Source of the DNA: Glandiceps talaboti
Lineage: Eukaryota > Hemichordata > Enteropneusta > Spengelidae
DNA length: 64,000 bases
NCBI RefSeq assembly: GCF_964340395.1
Contig: NC_135555.1
Coordinates: 12,813,246 to 12,877,245, forward strand
Direction of reading: 5' to 3'
Below are positions 36,647 through 49,800 of the stretch, piece after piece. The number at the start of each line of letters is the position of its first letter. The stretch's first letter is position 1. The notes beneath the pieces were generated by a model, which had not been told where the DNA came from, ran no database searches, and saw only the letters and a list, made by a program, of their open reading frames with translations. The translations under genes were made by a program, and so were the position numbers.

Positions 36647-37540
36647 GATTCGGATTGAAAAGTATCACTCTTGTTTACTTCTCTATTGCAAATATCAATT
36701 TTTCCCCAAATTCGAAAAATATAAGTCACAATTTTTTAACAGTAGTGTTCCCCCTGTAACATTTTTTCCTGACAATTCAATAAAATGTCAGTTTATACAT
36801 TCTAGTCTGACTTAGCACACAGGTTTGTTTGATATTTTGTTCACAGAAAAAAACAGACACAATCTTCAATATCACGAGAATCAAGTATTCCAACTACTTT
36901 CCAAATACTTCCCCCCCCCCAAACATTCCGATTGCTATTTTAGTGAAAATAAATTTTTGTGAAAATATTTAGTCATATGCATTCTATGCATCCCATCTGT
37001 TATTAGATAAAATAGACAACAATAATCTGTTATTCCAAATTTCCAAAATTACAATCTCTTTCCGATAAAATACTTCACAGAAGCTGGTTCTACTACTGTA
37101 CAATATGAGAAATTTGAAATGTACATATTTACATTGTAAATCTATTTCTGACAATTTTATCTGAGATTTGATGGATTTTTTTTTTACCTCCATCTTGAAA
37201 ATATTTGATTGAATGATGACTCTAAGCAAGTTCACATGCATCAATCAACCTTTTCTTTTTCACCTGACATAGACATATTATATTTTCAGAGATTCAAGTT
37301 CAAAGTTATTGCTTCTTAACATTACTAAAATTCAGTATGCTACATCTTGGTAGTATATGAGTCAACCATTGTAGAGACATTTATCAAGTTCATCTGTATA
37401 ATGCAAAGTTCATCCGAGTTCACCAACTAATTGACCGAATATTGAATTCAGGGAAGTAAACATCGAATTCAACACTGAGGGCGCACTTCAAACATTGGCT
37501 ATTGCTGCAGGTAAGATTGGTCAGCATCTGTACTGTACGT

Positions 37541-37664
37541 CTAAGTGTTGAAGTCCCACACTTTACATTTGTTGTCGTACGATGCACTGACTATCTTAGT
37601 TTCATCAAAATGAATGGCATTTACTTGACTGTGATGACCTTTCAATGTGTGAAGACTTTTGTCC
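37541..37664 (-). CDS. F-box/WD40 gene exon 15: WD repeat 7 and stop
   Basis: Starts in phase 2. [20 protein letters not shown] then [18 protein letters not shown] and TAG (37541-37543). The seventh blade completes the propeller two residues before the C-terminus. Confidence 0.9.
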
Positions 37665-37796
37665 CTGCAAAAAAATCAGAAGGTTACGTTGTTGTGAGAA
37701 CTCATGTTTCCAGCAAAGAACATTTCACTCATTATTGTGTATGTGTATGTGTGTGTATGTGTGTATGTGTATGTGTGTATTTGCATGCATGCATGT

Positions 37797-37851
<55 letters not shown>

Positions 37852-40800
37852 TGTGTGTGTTAATTCATATTACAGGTGATATCGACACAGGTACTGCCAC
37901 AGGTTTTGTCAAAGGTACTGTCATTGTCATGGTTGTCCTATCATCTGACTATCATGAGATACAACATTATACCATAATGTCCACCTACTTTGTAATATCC
38001 CAGTATTTCACCATTCCATCTTGTCCTGCACTCACTATAGTACCTTCAGGCTTATCTGGGTCTGACATCCTCAACTCCAAAGCTTCAATTCTGAAATTAT
38101 ACAAATCATAAAAATTTTAAAACTTACCTCCCAGAACAAAAATCTATACTTTGTAAGTACAAGATTTCATCTGATCATAGACAGTGGAGAAGAAACCTCC
38201 ACTGTCTATGATCTGATATACTGAGCCAAATGATTTAAATACAAGAATTTCATAAACAGAGTGAAAAGAGAATGTTACATTGATTTTGGATGACTATTTC
38301 AAAACAATAGCTTTTTGTTGCAAAAGTCAATTTTTTGATATCCTGGTACATAATCATGAATATGACTATTAAAGGGGCACAAGCTGAGTTTACATATTTT
38401 GGGGATGTACTTTTTTTCTGCATATTAAAGGTAATCAAAGTATTCCGCTGACTGATGTACATTTAAGAATCATCAACTGTTCAAGTACAAAATTGACACT
38501 TACCTCTTTTCATGCTCTTCAAATGTTCTAACACAGACAGCTGTTTCCAGTTTCCATAGCGACAACAATTCTCCCACTGCACAGGCAAAGAAGCCTTTGT
38601 GAAAGCTGAGAGCCATAATGGACGTGGTTTGACTGGCCCAGATGATTTTAGTATGTTTACCAGTCTCTGTACTCCAGATTCTAATACTCTGAATACATGG
38701 AAAGGAAAACAAAATCTGGTTAGAAATTTTCAAACACGCTGTTTTTTAAAAAAAAATCTCTAATGTATGTCACAAGAATGAAACAGTTCTAACATTCAAC
38801 TGTATGCATTTGTTTGGTAATTGCATCCCTCACACACATCTTTCAGAATTGAAATACTGTACTTGAATTTGACCTGAATGCCTAAGTATCAAAGTCAATA
38901 ATACAGAAAACACACAAGTACCTAAGCTCAAAGTTAATTTACAAGTACTTCAAAAGTAAATGTTTTACAAAATTTGACTTTCTCTATGTATCAAAGTCGC
39001 TAACATTCTTGACAGACAACATGGTGCTAGATACACTGATCCCCTTTTCTGCAAGATATACAACCACCCTATCTGAAACTGCAGACATTTTCTGACATTT
39101 GTCTGTATCATAGAAGTGATAGTACTCAAGATCTGCCCAGATAAAAATACTCATACGGATACAAATAACAGAAATAAAAGCATGTATCAGAGAGTGAAGG
39201 TTTAGATAGATTGTAATCATCACTATACCCTATCAGCTGATCCAGTTAACACTATTTGACAATCGTCATCCATATCAATACAGAACACAGCCTGAGTATG
39301 ACCACGTAATGTATGCAGTAACTGACATCGACTGATATCCCATAATTTGGCCTGAAATACAAACATAAAAGAAACGAGTCACATGATCTGATGTATCTTT
39401 ATAATCTGATACATAGATTAATGTTACTACAATAGCTAAAGTTCTGATTCTAATTCATCATGAATATAAATGTATCGTAGTTAGTTTTTTCCAACATTTT
39501 GAACTAAAGACATAAACTAACTGATATATATGTAATTGTATAAATTTAACATGTAATGGTTAAAAGCAGAAAATGACTAATTTTTGGTAAATGCATATAC
39601 CATATTTGGGTCAACTATGTTAATGTGTATGTTGTCATAGCAACACCAAATATCTATGTAGTTATCACTGGAATGTAAAGTAACTTGTATGTCAGTATTG
39701 AAATTAATTGAAACATGTCAGAATTCTATATACTTAAATAACTAAGTATGATAGAACCACTGACTGATAATCAAAACCAACACATAACATAACATACCTA
39801 TCTGTAAAAAACACTTAGAAACACTCAATAAATATTCCACGTTCAATGCTACAGTAGAAACTGTATTCCAGGAGAGTAAACTTTATAAAACAATTATCTG
39901 ACCAACAAAGTATCATAAAATACTTACAGTTCTGTCTTGAGATGCGGATGCCAATAGGTTCTGTTTCCTGACGATAGCCCAAACAGCGCCCTCATGGCCA
40001 AATAAGGTACGGGCACACGTTCCTTTACGTAAATTCCAGACTTTGATAGTACAGTCGTAGGATCCACTAATGAGAAGATTACGAGTGAAGAAACTCAGAC
40101 ACCAAACTCCTTTCTGTTAATGAAATCAAATAACTTCATATAACTACAAAAAAAATATTCTAGTCTCTATCAATATATACAAACTAAAGGTTGGCAGCTT
40201 GGTCATTCATTCATCTTACACCACCAAGTCATTCTAGTTCAGTGAAATTAAACTAACATTATAAACCAAACTTGTCGTGTTATCAGTTACTGCATAATGA
40301 ATACTTGAACACCAAATAAAACCACTTTATGTTATAATGGTGAAATAAAAGCAATTTCAGATCTAAAACTTAACTTTCATCCTGATTGAATAAAATACAT
40401 TTCATTAAAGGCTCACCTTAGATTAGGATAAAAATTCTAGGTGTGAAATATGATTGTTTGATGACAGACCTGTTGAAAAAGTTGAACCACAGCAAAAGAA
40501 TGATCCCATGTAATCTTTATTAAGGATAACACTAATGTGATGACCAGGGATTGAAACATGGCCCTTTGAAGAAATCACTTTAACTATTATCAAAGTTCTG
40601 TTCTCACTATATTTCTTAGCTTCTACCTCTAAAACCACAGTAAACACATTTACAATGGATGCTGACTTACAGAGTGTCCCTTGAGTGTTTGGAGTTGATT
40701 TCCAGTCTTGGCATCCCATATCTTAATTGTTGTGTCTTTACTACCACTTGCCATTCGCCTTCCATCAAAAGTCACTGACAACACCCTGCAATAGAGATAA

Positions 40801-43800
40801 CAAATAAAAATTGGGTTTTTAAAATGAATTTAATGATGGAAATTTTGTGTTTTTGTTTCACAATTCTGTTTTGTTTTCTTAATTTTAATGTTTGATATGA
40901 GATGTATATGTGTGTTTTAATTCAAATAATTGTATTTTTGTTTTATTATTCAAATTAATAATGTTGTCTTCTGCATTTGTCTGTTCATACATTCACATTC
41001 AACAGGCTTTGTCCAATTGTCTGATTGTTGGCTTTACCGCTGGGTGGCAAAGTGGTAATGATCACCTCTACAATCATGTCATTGCCACTACACTGCCTAG
41101 CGGTAAAGCCAACACAATGACAGTTTGACAAATCCAGTCCACCACAACAGACGAAGCATTACTTGTAACTAATTAGAACCCCTGGTCACGATACAAGAAC
41201 TAATTATTACTACTGCCTAGTTACCATTCTTGTGTAGAATCAAAACTAAGATAAAAAAAAATTTGACTTTGATTAGTTGTATATGGTGAAAGCACTTGAC
41301 TTACTTTCCTGTATGACCTTTCACCTCTACTTCCTTGAAGTGACCAAGCTCCCAGTTTAATTTCAGATACATGTTATCCTTGTAGACATTTTTCCACTTC
41401 ATATTGGCAGTCACTGGCACCTCTGGAAAATTAACATTGGGAAGTATGTTCATTTGGAATGAAAATATGAGGATAAACATGCTGTGAAGGAATTGATACA
41501 CAACAGACTATGATGGATGACACAAGTATTATTGACTCATTTAGCTTTCCATAACTCACCACAATCTGAATTAACTCACCTATTTCAACTTCATCACATT
41601 TAGCTTTCCAGATCTCATCACAGTTAGCCAGTCTTTGCCATATTCTACTAACTTGACAAGCAACTAGCAGTTCCTTGGGTGACAAACAATGCAATACCCT
41701 CAGTGCAAGATATTCTGGTAGCAGTGCTATGAAGTCTCTGTACTGTTTCAACTGAAAAATAAAATAGAAACCGATGACATTTCTGGCAGGAAGTCAAATT
41801 CTTTACGTAGCACATTCTAGGACATGAGTACTTGAATACATCAAATTATTTCATGTGTCAAATACAGCATTGAAATAAACATATGAATTACAACATTCGA
41901 GTTAGTGTACTTCAGTCATGGCATGTACTGTACATCACTTTTACTTTAATGTAATACTGTTTTTAGACTGCATTCTGCATTTGCATATGCTTACAAACAA
42001 AAGGTTTACCAACAATTAGCCATTGACATAAACATAGTAATGACCTTGCTAGCATAGTATAAGGTAGTAAAAGTAGGGAATACTTGTGATGTGATTTCAG
42101 GGGTTCATGATCATTACTATTTTTAGGAAAATATATGAAACATTTGCTCAATGTAATTTTTGCAAAATGGCATTTGAAGCCTTCAGCTGTACTAGGGTAA
42201 AATGTAGAACTCATTGCCCACCATGAATCAGGATACATAATCAACAACTTAGTGTTAATCAAGTTGGCTTACATGTTCAGATTGCACTAATGAAATTAAA
42301 TCATTCAGGCAACACTTTCCCTACACTATGACTTGCGTCATATGTGTGTTAAGTCTGGATGAGTCCATGGATATCACTGTTCTGCAGGTAAAAACTGACC
42401 AGAAGGTGAAAACTATTGTCAGCTGGTGAAAACTAATCAGCTGGTGAAAACTTTTGTTAGCTGGTGAAAACTGATCAAAAAGTGAAAAATACTTACTGAG
42501 AGGTAGCTTGAAATGAAGTACATCTGTCTGGAATCTAACTTTCTCATCATTTTGTGAAGAAACTCATTCCTTTGAACGTCTGAAAAAAATACCTCATATT
42601 ATGAGTGTGGTTTATTCTGTAGTATTAGAACACTTAATTTGCATATCATGTGATTATAGTTTATGTGATAATATAATTCTGTAGTATCATACTAGAACAC
42701 TTAATTTGCATATCATGTTATGTATGAATATCAATTCTAGGGCAAAAACATTGCACAGAAAATTCTTGGACAATATAAAAACGAGAATAGAGAGCAAAGT
42801 CTTAGTTTACTATAACATCATTCAGATCACATTTAGGAATAGACTGAAATCTGAAATGTTTGTCACTTTTACGCTTCACTTACATCGTGCGAACGACACA
42901 AAGGAGGAGCTTAAACAAAACAAATCTGTCAGTCTTAACAACAGTTCAGTACTTGTACATTAGAACTTGCCATTGCAATGCATCACCATAGTAACTAGAG
43001 GTCACAACTAGAGGTCATATATTGTCAGTTGTCATGGTAACCAGATGTGACAAAATTTCGACTTACCACTCCAGCAATCTTCAAACCAGTGATACAACTG
43101 CAAGCCTTCAGGAGGGAGTTTATGAACAGAAAGTTGGTCTTCTGGTCCTTTGATAACCTGTTGTAATTAATGTAAGAGAACCAACCCTTTTATTCTGTAC
43201 TTACATGTAAACAACTGATTCAAGTAAATGGATTTGACATTTATCGTTTTAGTTGAAAACAAATTTTGTAGTTGACTCTTATCGTCTGATTTAGTCGGCT
43301 GTCAAAAGTTTTAGTTAGCATATCCCATAATACAAGTACTTTTCATTGAATAGTTTTGTGTTGAATACAGCCCATTTCAAGTGACCGTTCACCAGACCTG
43401 TTTTGACACAACTGCATAAAAACCAATAAGAAACTGTACATGCTACAGTTTAACAATCTTGCAACACTTTCTTGTTACATTTTGTCTAAATGAAATGAAC
43501 TGAGGTGCCACTATGCAGACATAAAATGCAGACATCAAAACATTGGTGCTAGCATGTCTGCATCTAGTTGTAGTATGTTTATATGGTTTAATTCATTTAA
43601 CACAAAATGTAGCAAGAAATTGTTATCTTACTATCTTAGTGCAGAATATACAGTTTCTTATTGGTTTCTGTGCTGTAGTACAAACATGTAAAAAACACCA
43701 GTGTCTTTGATTGAATGAACTGAGCTTAGAAAAGACTTCACACAAGGACAAAATTTGGTAAAACAGCAAAATAAATGATACAAAAACAACAGAGGGTGCC

Positions 43801-46800
43801 TATGATGTAGGTTTTAGGCAATGCTTTTATCTGTATGTCTTATATCTGTGGAAATAATAAATGTAACACTAACAGTTGTACATTATAATGTATAGCATTC
43901 TATCAGTAAACAGAGTCGTGAGATCCCAGCTCCTTTATGCTTTGATAAGATACAGCCACTAATTATATTGTATGTCTTTGCATGAACCTTGTCTCTCATT
44001 CCTGCTTACCATGAACAATCAAATGCACTGGTGTTTTTTCACAGGTTGTAATTAAACACAGCTTGTGAAGGGTAACTTTAAACAGGCTATATACCAGATA
44101 TATGTACTTACTGGTGATTTCTTTCCCCTTGTAATCTCAATACTACTCATAGACTTCATAAGTCGTTCATCTTCAACCACTGGTTCATAAATTAGTTTAC
44201 CATCGCGTGGACTTTCACTTTGTAAATGACGTCGTAGAGGAGGAAGACTAAGTGACCTGTGACAATAATAACAAACAAACAAACAGGTAAATAACAATAA
44301 ATATATGTTCAATAGGAATGATTTGTTTACTGATATTCCCAGGTAGTTTTAGTTTCAGCATTAAAATGAATATTTACAGTTCTTGTACGTAAAATATACC
44401 TGTAATTATGACATCTCAATATTGTTCCCCCCTTCCCCCACTCTCACTCATTTACTCCCTCTTCCCTCATGGACATCTCATTACTCTTACAAGTACCATC
44501 AAATGCCTTGGTAATAACCAATGTAACATTCATTCATGTAAACTTAGTAAATAGTTCACCTCTGCTAATAACTTACCTGGCTAATAATGGGGCTGACTTG
44601 GACTTTGTAAGTGAACGAGGAGAACTTATCCGACTTTTTGGTGAAGTTGGTTTCTTTGGCAAGACTGGTAATTTTCCGGTATTTCTCAAGACTTCTGTCC
44701 ATCTTGATTTGTAATTACTGTGATTGAAAAAATGTCAAAGTTAAAAAGCCTATTATATCTGGAGTTGTACTTGTTTTTAGTTAGACTTTATGTATACACT
44801 GTAAAGTATGGATAATGCACATATACCAGGGATATTTAATTGTAGACATAATGGATTTGCACTATACGAAAAGTCATATCTTTCCACTGGGGTAAATCTT
44901 TAGCAGAGGATGTGTAATGTTGTGAGTATGAGACAAAGTGACACCTTTTACTTAATTCACCCACGGTGATCTCTCCCCTGGGGCTGTAAACAGTCAAAAG
45001 TTTCACTTTGTCTTGTAGTATCCCTTGACAGAGATGGTAGTTAGGTGGGTCACAGGTAGGATAAAGGTTGGGTAAAAGTGGGTAAATTTGACTTATAGTG
45101 TTGTTACGAGTGATAAACGCATGTACAGTTGGTAAAATCTACCAAAGTCCCCATTTTTTAACTGGGGTTCCCTGCTAAAATTATAGCATTGAAATCTATT
45201 TAAGTTTTACCAGGTTTCCTCCCCTTGTTACTGAGAGATAAATTGATGTGAATAAGATATACATTTGTAGTAAATTGAAAAACATCTGCAATACATAAAG
45301 GTGAGTGACTTTTTAAAACAGACATACTTCTGTAACTATGAGTAATGCTGTTTGATCTGTTCTCAAAATGTTGCCTTCTGTAGTGCTAGTATTATTCAAC
45401 TCAAATCTGGGACAATACATAACTCTGCTCTATTTCTCGCCATGCTTCCGCTACTACACATAGTGTTGGTATAGGACTGCCTGTACATAAGTTTGATAGT
45501 TTTAATGAATCTATTCCATACTTACAGTATATGGTCTGAAAGTGGTTCTTCTTCTCTATGCATTTTTGGCTTAGGTTCAGCTGTATTGCACTCCATCACA
45601 TCAGTTCTGTGTTGAATATAGGCACTGCAAAACATCAAACAAAAGTCAGTTTTAGTCATTTATGTCCTGTTTTGTTTTTAAACTTGACTCTTGCACACTG
45701 ATAGAACAAGTACCTGAATCAAGAGAATAAATGTTAATTTGTAGATACTTGTGAGTCTTAACTTAATTGTAAAATACTAAAACTAAATGATATCATTTAT
45801 AAATAAATCTTAAAACGTACGATGACATTGCAAAACTTAATTTATGATTAATATGGAAAGTGATGTAATAAATTACTAAACAAATTAATTTGACAAAAAA
45901 GAGAAATTGCTTGTTTTGCAAGATTTTAGCAAGGTAACGTGTTATAAATTTATCTACATGTAATGTGCAAAGTATTGTCACTGGGTACTAATTTCTGCAG
46001 AAAAAAACCCAACATCAGTGAAATGTGTGCAAATGAATTCTAAATACTGCAGCCTAAGTATTCTCACAGTAGATCAATTCCATAAATATCACTTTTCCAA
46101 TTTTGATTCTATACAAGGAATTATATATTGGGGAGATGTCAAAATTTATTACATTTTCATACTAGCACTAATTTCTATGCATATATATGGTTCAGAATGT
46201 TACCATTATTATAGTCACACAAAGACAAATCTTCTCCTTTCTTAGCCACTGAAACCAGGTGTAATATTAGGTCCACAGACAGACAGGCAGACAGACAGAC
46301 AGATCGACACAAATGCAAACAAACAGACAGACAGACAGACAGACACACAGACACACAGTCATAACTACCTCCTTCTTCCCCTTGCTGGGGGAGCTTAATA
46401 TTATTCACTACAGTTAAAAGGACTATAGTGTCTAGTACATCTGTACTCCCTAGTACAAATTATGAAAGGTATATTAATATTTGTAAGAAGGCCATTATAG
46501 AATACTGAGTATGGAGGAACTGTCATTGTTAGTAATTCAAAGGCAAACATTTATTTCATTCACAGATAAATTGGAAGAGCAAACAAAAGGAACTGGTGAC
46601 CTTTGATCCATTGATTAAAATCCTTTGACAACCATTATTGACTGACATTTGTATAATGGATGTGTCTTCACTGTTCATACAATCTTGTCTAATATCACCT
46701 GTCTCTTTCTCATGACAATTTGATCTTTTAGACTTTATATTTGTGAAAAAGAATTGCTGGAATTTTCATATGATATAATGTTTAAGTGCGGGAACTGAGA

Positions 46801-49800
46801 TATCAAGTGTTACAATACTACTGTTCATATAATCTTGTCTGCTGAGTCATCTGTCTCTTTCACATTACAATTTGATCTTTTACACATTGTTTGTGACCGT
46901 CAACAGGGTTTTGGAAATTTTCAAAAATTAATTTTTTTGCTTGATAATTCATATATAGTTTATGCATAGTACAGGTATAGGACTGTCGAGACATCAAAAT
47001 GTTACAATTATACTGGTCATACTATCTTGTCTGCCGAGTCATCTATCTCTTTGAAATGAGTTTGATATTTTTGATGTTATATTTAAATATTTTTCAAAAA
47101 AATGAAAATTGTGAAAATTTCCACATGAGGTGATATTTAAAACTTAAGTTTTTGTGATGATCTATTTTATATGTGGTAAAGTGTTACAAATTTTACTAGA
47201 TAATAAATTCCTTGATAAATCTGATTAATATAGGATGTTTTTTGGCTAGTTCAATTTTTCAAGTTATATTTTTGGCTTATAAAACCTTCTCTGAATTAAC
47301 CATTTGGGGTATTATCTTGATTGTTGCCCCAAATGAAGCCCCTGAAGGATGAGGATGATGTAAGGAAATAACTTATCAGATGGAATTGAACAACATAGCC
47401 AGCCTAGTCCAAAGACTATATGGCTTGAAAAAGTAGTCCACAGTATATCAGTCAGAAAGACAAGTCATTGGCCTATATACCAGCCTAGATTATCACATTC
47501 CAGTTAGGTCAATTCCTCAGGTGGATGGTTTTTTTTTTACCCTGACATACTTATTTCTATTCATAAGTACATTGTCATATTAAACATACTAAACAGAAGA
47601 GAACTGCATTTAGCACAACAAAATGCCAAGTTGTACAAAAAACACACTGATTAAAATCTGAAAACTACAAAAAAAAGAAAAGAAAAAAAACTTTTTGAAA
47701 GACCTGGACCCAGAACTCTTGTCTATTGAGAAGCATTGATAAAGGTACAAAAAGGTGTACAATACACGAGTACACATATCAAATATTTATTGTCTGCATA
47801 ACTACCAGATTTGTACCTGATGAAAAAGTACTGTTTGATTTTCCACTCAAAGAATAATAAATATTGTCTAAATTGCCTGGCTACAAACTTTTATTTGGTT
47901 GTCTAACACCATGGTATGCATACAGCCATGTACATTTTTGTATATACCTTGTTACTTTAAGTAAGACATAGATTTTATACAATGTCGACTCGCAGTAGTA
48001 GGCTATCTGTGGCTTCAAATCTCAAGATCTGTCTTTCAAAGCCACAGATGTAACATTTACACTAGCCCTCCAGATACTCAGTATCAGATTTTGGGTTTTG
48101 ATAATTTTACAAAACCCACAGATTTGTGCATCTAAAGGCCGAGTATGCTGACAAGTTTCAGCTTGAATTTGTTACCATTCTACTAAGCATTTGAAGGATA
48201 AATTTACAGACGTTTGCAACATTTACAGTCTACATTTGGTGAAAAGATGTTAATGCTTTTAACACATGTGTGAGGTTTATTTAATGTAATAGTGTTATTT
48301 GACCAATCTATTAATAGTTCAACTAATCGAAAAGACTCGGTTATTTGGTTTGTCAATGTTTAGCCTACCTGTAGACTTGAAGGACTATTGCTACTACACT
48401 ATTGCACTATGCTAACTGACATTTTGAGTTTTGGAATTTTCGCTGTCCTTCCAAAAAAAAAATCAATCAGAATGTCAGTTAGGACAGCAGAATATTTAGT
48501 AGTGTGGTTGTGATAGCCCTTCAAGTCTGCAGGTAGGCTAGTCAATGTTTCTGATGACTGGTATTATCTATAACGCCTAGAGTCCAGTCATGTGGGCAGT
48601 TTTTGGCTCTCACTCTGTACACATGCATTTCAATATGGCATTTGTCTTGGTAGATGAGCAAAGTGCAAATGTACATCATATCGGTACATGAATTAAAAAT
48701 TCTAATTTTGTTACTACACCTAAACCCAAAATGTATGAACTGAAGATGAATTGGAATCATTTGAGTGAACATCAATATTGATGCTGCGTGGTCTTTTTTT
48801 TGATGAGGTTTGATATCACAACCATTACTGAAATTTAAATACATGAATTTGATGCAAAATTTGATGACAAAGTATGTTAAAAAATATGAGATGACCCTGT
48901 CAAATTTAAACAAATGCCTGTAGACTTTACCATAACCTTATCACTATCATGATCAAGAAAATATACCAACCTTTTAATTCTGTGAAATTTTTTCTTTGTT
49001 TTCTTCTGTTTCTTCTCCCTGCTACTGTGCGTACTGATGGGTGTAAATTTATTTTCTGGGAAATTTTGTTTGGAGGAATACATAAAGTCTCTGTGTAGTG
49101 CTGGTTGAAGTGTGGTCCATAAAAACTGAACCTGGTTGTAATTACTTCTTATCAATAACCCTTCAAGAACTTTACATCTCTAAAAATGAAAAACAACAAA
49201 ACATTTTGAGAAAAATTATATCAGATAATGATAGTGAAATACAGTCACTTTGGAGTGATAAATTAGAGACATACATGTGATGATTTGATTCACCTACGAT
49301 GGACCTGGACCTCATGCAGTTATTCGTTAATATCCTCAAAACTGGCAGAATAATATCGTGGTTACATATTTTTCTTTTGAAAGTTTCATAATTTAATACA
49401 TTTGCATATATCATTAGATATTGTTTTAGAGTAAATGAATTTTTTATTGTTTTATATTTATTTTAAGATCTGTACCATTAAAATTGTTGGTGTTAAAGCA
49501 GTTATCATACATAGAAATATGATACTTGGCATCATGTACTTTTAGGGCATCACACGCTTTTAGGGCATCATACACTTTTAGGGCATCACATACTTTAGGG
49601 CTTCAGTCATGAACAACTCTACGTATAAAACCTCATCACACACATCTTTCTTCTCCCCATTTATTGTTTAATCTCCTTCTCTAACACATTAGAACTTGTT
49701 GATTTTTCAATTTCTTATTACACTTTGACTGAATCAACCAATATATAAACGCACTTACAACAAAGACTGCTCCTGAAAAACACTCTATTCAACACTTGTC

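Larger units (their letters stand above)
31244..37540. other. Convergent intergenic and 3' UTR region
   Basis: No coding exon was recognised on either strand. It must contain the 3' UTRs of the EMI/EGF gene (plus) and the F-box/WD40 gene (minus). It also holds an AATC microsatellite, a SINE-like repeat and a foldback element, listed separately. Confidence 0.6.
45625..48970. other. Intron 2 of the F-box/WD40 gene
   Basis: No exon seen. It holds a CAGA microsatellite at 46277-46352, a tandem repeat at 46672-47170 and a foldback element at 48361-48540. Confidence 0.6.

Noticed and set aside
42395-42485. Possible CRISPR-like array (repeated AGCTGGTGAAAACT)
   Set aside because: Units are adjacent without unique spacers, and the window is eukaryotic; it is a small minisatellite.
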